From the NCBI GenBank assembly GCA_017647245.1, contig JAGCKY010000178.1:1-15706 (forward strand): 15,706 nt of DNA, given 5' to 3'. This DNA comes from Elusimicrobiaceae bacterium. Its GTDB lineage: Bacteria; Elusimicrobiota; Elusimicrobia; Elusimicrobiales; Elusimicrobiaceae. Of the stretch, positions 14,017 through 15,706 are shown piece by piece (the stretch's first letter is position 1; the number at the start of each line of letters is the position of its first letter). A model generated the notes under the pieces. That model did no database searches and was not told where the DNA came from. It saw only the letters and a program-made list of their open reading frames with translations. Position numbers and translations under genes: made by a program.

Positions 14017-14039
14017 TTTTATTTTTTTCGGATAGAAGC

Positions 14040-14852
14040 ATGAAAAGAACTGACTATTACCGTCCTTCTTATTCTTCCTTGGGCAGAAAAAAACGTGTCC
14101 GAAAAAATAAACCTCTCTCTATTTTAAAACCCATTTTACTGTTTATAATTTTCGTCGGGCTTTGCTACGGCGGTTATGTGTTGGCTACTAAAGCGTATCA
14201 AGCGTGGCAACTTTCCCAAGCGGGCAAGTGGACCGCCGAAAAAGTATCCGTCAGCGGTGCACCTGCGGAACTGGCGGGGGAATTACAAGCCGCCGGACAA
14301 ACGTATTTAAATAAACCTTTTTCCGTGCAAGATGCCGTTACGTTGCAAAGCCAACTGACCACGCGCTATCCACAGCTTAAACACATCAGTGTCAAGCGCG
14401 GTCTTCTCTCAAGTACGCTCAAAATCAATGTCAGCCCACGCGCGGCCGTAGCCAAGTTTATTCAAGATAATCAAGAAAAATTATTAGACGAAGACGGTAC
14501 TATTTATACGGACCCGCACCCGGCCGCGCAAAATGTTCCTTTGGTAGAATTGGTGGGTACTGTACCGACGCAATTGGGTCAAGAATATGTGGATTTAATC
14601 CAAAGCGCACTCAAACTGAAAAAACAGTTGGCTTTTACGCGCGTGCAATTTAATTTAGAAAATGATACGGTCAAAATGTATTTGCCCGGTGAGCATGTAA
14701 TAGATTTCGGCCCGGCCAAACAACTACGCCAAAAGGCGCGGCGCGCGGCGCAGATTACCGGGCATTTGCCTGTCAATGCGCCGGAAACGTACCTGTTAGA
14801 TTTTACGTATTTTGACGAAGGCAAAGTTTTTTTAAGACAGAAGGCCCATTAA
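14040..14852 (+). CDS. ftsQ: Cell division protein FtsQ (POTRA domain)
   Basis: A 270-residue bitopic membrane protein of the divisome. A basic cytosolic tail (RKKRVRKNK, 16-24) precedes one membrane helix (about 31-50), then a POTRA domain (about 65-136: WTAEKVSVSGAP...LKHISVKRGLLSSTLKINVSPRA) and the FtsQ beta domain with KFIQDNQEKLLDEDGTIYTD (139-158). The order and the ftsA neighbour support FtsQ over a generic POTRA protein. The start at 14040 is the first ATG beyond the tRNA; earlier in-frame starts would lie inside the tRNA gene. The ribosome site is weak (GATAGAAG). The usual upstream dcw genes (murC, murB, ddl) are absent, replaced by tRNA-Leu, from whose promoter ftsQ is probably transcribed. 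Confidence 0.88.
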   Translation: MKRTDYYRPSYSSLGRKKRVRKNKPLSILKPILLFIIFVGLCYGGYVLATKAYQAWQLSQAGKWTAEKVSVSGAPAELAGELQAAGQTYLNKPFSVQDAVTLQSQLTTRYPQLKHISVKRGLLSSTLKINVSPRAAVAKFIQDNQEKLLDEDGTIYTDPHPAAQNVPLVELVGTVPTQLGQEYVDLIQSALKLKKQLAFTRVQFNLENDTVKMYLPGEHVIDFGPAKQLRQKARRAAQITGHLPVNAPETYLLDFTYFDEGKVFLRQKAH

Positions 14853-14856
14853 TTTT

Positions 14857-14862
14857 TATAAT
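14857..14862 (+). promoter_or_regulatory. Probable -10 box for ftsA
   Basis: A perfect TATAAT directly after the ftsQ stop would give a start near 14869 and a leader of about 24 bases with the ribosome site AAGGTGA (14882-14888). No clear -35 is seen; read-through from ftsQ is also likely. Confidence 0.45.
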
Positions 14863-14891
14863 ATAGATAGGGCTTTCTTTTAAGGTGATTT

Positions 14892-15706
14892 ATGGCAAAG
14901 ACAAATATCGTAGTGGGATTAGATGTAGGCAGTGGAAAACTAACCGCGGTAGCAGCCGCACATGATGCAAACACCAACACTTTACAAGTTTTAACCGGAC
15001 GTAGCGTGCCGTGTAAAGGCGTGCGCGGTGGAGTCGTGGCCGATATACGGGAAACCTCTGCTGCCGTATCGCGCTTGATGGAGAGTATTGAACAAGATGT
15101 GAACAAAGATATCAGCCGCTTATTTGTCGGCGTGCGCGGGTCACACTTGGAATCTTTTTCCAGCCATGGTACGTATAACATTTCCCGCATGGATAATGAA
15201 ATCACCCAAGAAGATATGAATTTGGCGGTAGAAAATGCTAAATCGGCCTCTATCAAAAGTGATAAAGAATTTGTAAATGTTTTTCCGCAAGGTTTTTCTG
15301 TAGATGGCGTGCGCGGTTTTCCCAACCCGGAAGGTATGGAGGGGGCTCTGTTGGAAGTGGACGTGCATATTACTACCGGCTCGTCGGCTCATCTCAACAA
15401 TTTAGCCAAAGCTATCCAACGCCCGGGCTACAAAATTGACAAGATTTTTTACGGACTGGTGCCGTTGGGTGACTCTGTACTCACGCCGGAAGAAAAAGAC
15501 ATCGGCGCGATGATTATTGATTTTGGCGGCGAAACAATGTCTGTGGGAATTTATGTGGAAGGCATTTTGCGTTTCTCGCGCGATATCCCGTACGGATGTG
15601 ATTTGATTACGAGTGATTTGTCGCGTTTGTTACACACTTCGCGCCAAAATGCCAAAGAAATTAAAGAAAAATACGGCGTTTCTTTCCCGACTTGTTTAGA
15701 TGAGGA
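14892..15706 (+). CDS. ftsA: Cell division protein FtsA, N-terminal part (cut by window edge)
   Basis: The first 271 residues of an actin-like ATPase that anchors FtsZ to the membrane and recruits divisome proteins. Visible: the phosphate-1 motif VVGLDVGSGKLTAVAA (7-22), then the FtsA-specific 1C subdomain including FVGVRGSHLESFSSHGTYN, EITQEDMNLAVENAK and VDGVRGFPNPEGMEGALLEV, and the phosphate-2 motif IIDFGGETMSVGIY (214-227) followed by RDIPYGCDLITSDLS. The glycine-rich motif usually reads DIGGGTT; here it is DFGGETM. The residues near the break (KEIKEKYG) match the family. The C-terminal membrane-targeting helix lies outside the window. Downstream ftsZ is expected from the usual gene order but is not seen. 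Confidence 0.92.
   Translation, partial: MAKTNIVVGLDVGSGKLTAVAAAHDANTNTLQVLTGRSVPCKGVRGGVVADIRETSAAVSRLMESIEQDVNKDISRLFVGVRGSHLESFSSHGTYNISRMDNEITQEDMNLAVENAKSASIKSDKEFVNVFPQGFSVDGVRGFPNPEGMEGALLEVDVHITTGSSAHLNNLAKAIQRPGYKIDKIFYGLVPLGDSVLTPEEKDIGAMIIDFGGETMSVGIYVEGILRFSRDIPYGCDLITSDLSRLLHTSRQNAKEIKEKYGVSFPTCLDE

Noticed and set aside
13893..14039. An in-frame 5' extension of ftsQ with a TTG start at 13893.
   Set aside because: It would run through the whole tRNA-Leu gene and start in the -35 box of the tRNA promoter; the ATG at 14040 gives a normal FtsQ N-terminus.
1..15706. CRISPR arrays, insertion sequences, integrases, phage genes or direct-repeat attachment sites.
   Set aside because: None seen on either strand; the only near-repeats are the pilin N-terminal coding regions, which are paralogous genes, and the short promoter motifs.

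Overview
The window is a tightly packed bacterial chromosome segment with no mobile element, CRISPR array or phage gene visible. The mid-GC composition, the cluster of type IV pilin-like genes with an E-R-S-R motif after the N-terminal helix, and the general gene set suggest an uncultured gut-type Elusimicrobiota (Elusimicrobium-like) bacterium. That assignment is inference from gene style; no rRNA or other decisive marker is present.

Layout: (1) 1-625, minus strand: the N-terminal part of a ClC-type chloride channel, running off the left edge, divergent from (2) a plus-strand block 731-3059 with a MarC-family membrane protein, a fused thioredoxin/CcdA-like thiol-disulfide membrane protein, and a type IV pilin-like gene ending at a strong terminator. 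(3) 3100-4363: two more pilin-family genes. The first has lost the prepilin-peptidase consensus. The second looks like a highly expressed major pilin with its own promoter, 5' leader hairpin, strong Shine-Dalgarno and terminator. (4) 4458-9279: an operon for peptide import and use, oppD-oppF-M20 peptidase-oppB-oppC, without a substrate-binding protein gene. (5) 9324-12490: an acyl-CoA synthetase/AMP ligase followed two bases later by a CCA-adding (poly(A) polymerase family) enzyme. (6) 12531-13366: tRNA-Gly(CCC) with a membrane-anchored protein carrying a CBM48/AMPK-type glycogen-binding-like domain 15 bases downstream. (7) 13415-13885: smpB. (8) 13934 to the right edge: tRNA-Leu(CAG), ftsQ 23 bases downstream, then ftsA, cut by the window end.

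How the parts fit: the opp block imports oligopeptides and cleaves them in the cytosol. The CcdA-like redox protein lies directly upstream of pilins that share a C-terminal cysteine pair. Neither tRNA gene encodes its 3' CCA, so the nucleotidyltransferase here is needed for tRNA maturation. SmpB serves trans-translation, and FtsQ and FtsA belong to the divisome.

The most notable non-coding signals are three genes (clc, oppD, smpB) whose -10 box ends exactly six bases before the ATG, implying leaderless mRNAs. Two of these share a longer composite upstream motif. In addition, two tRNA genes each appear to act as the 5' leader of a protein gene.
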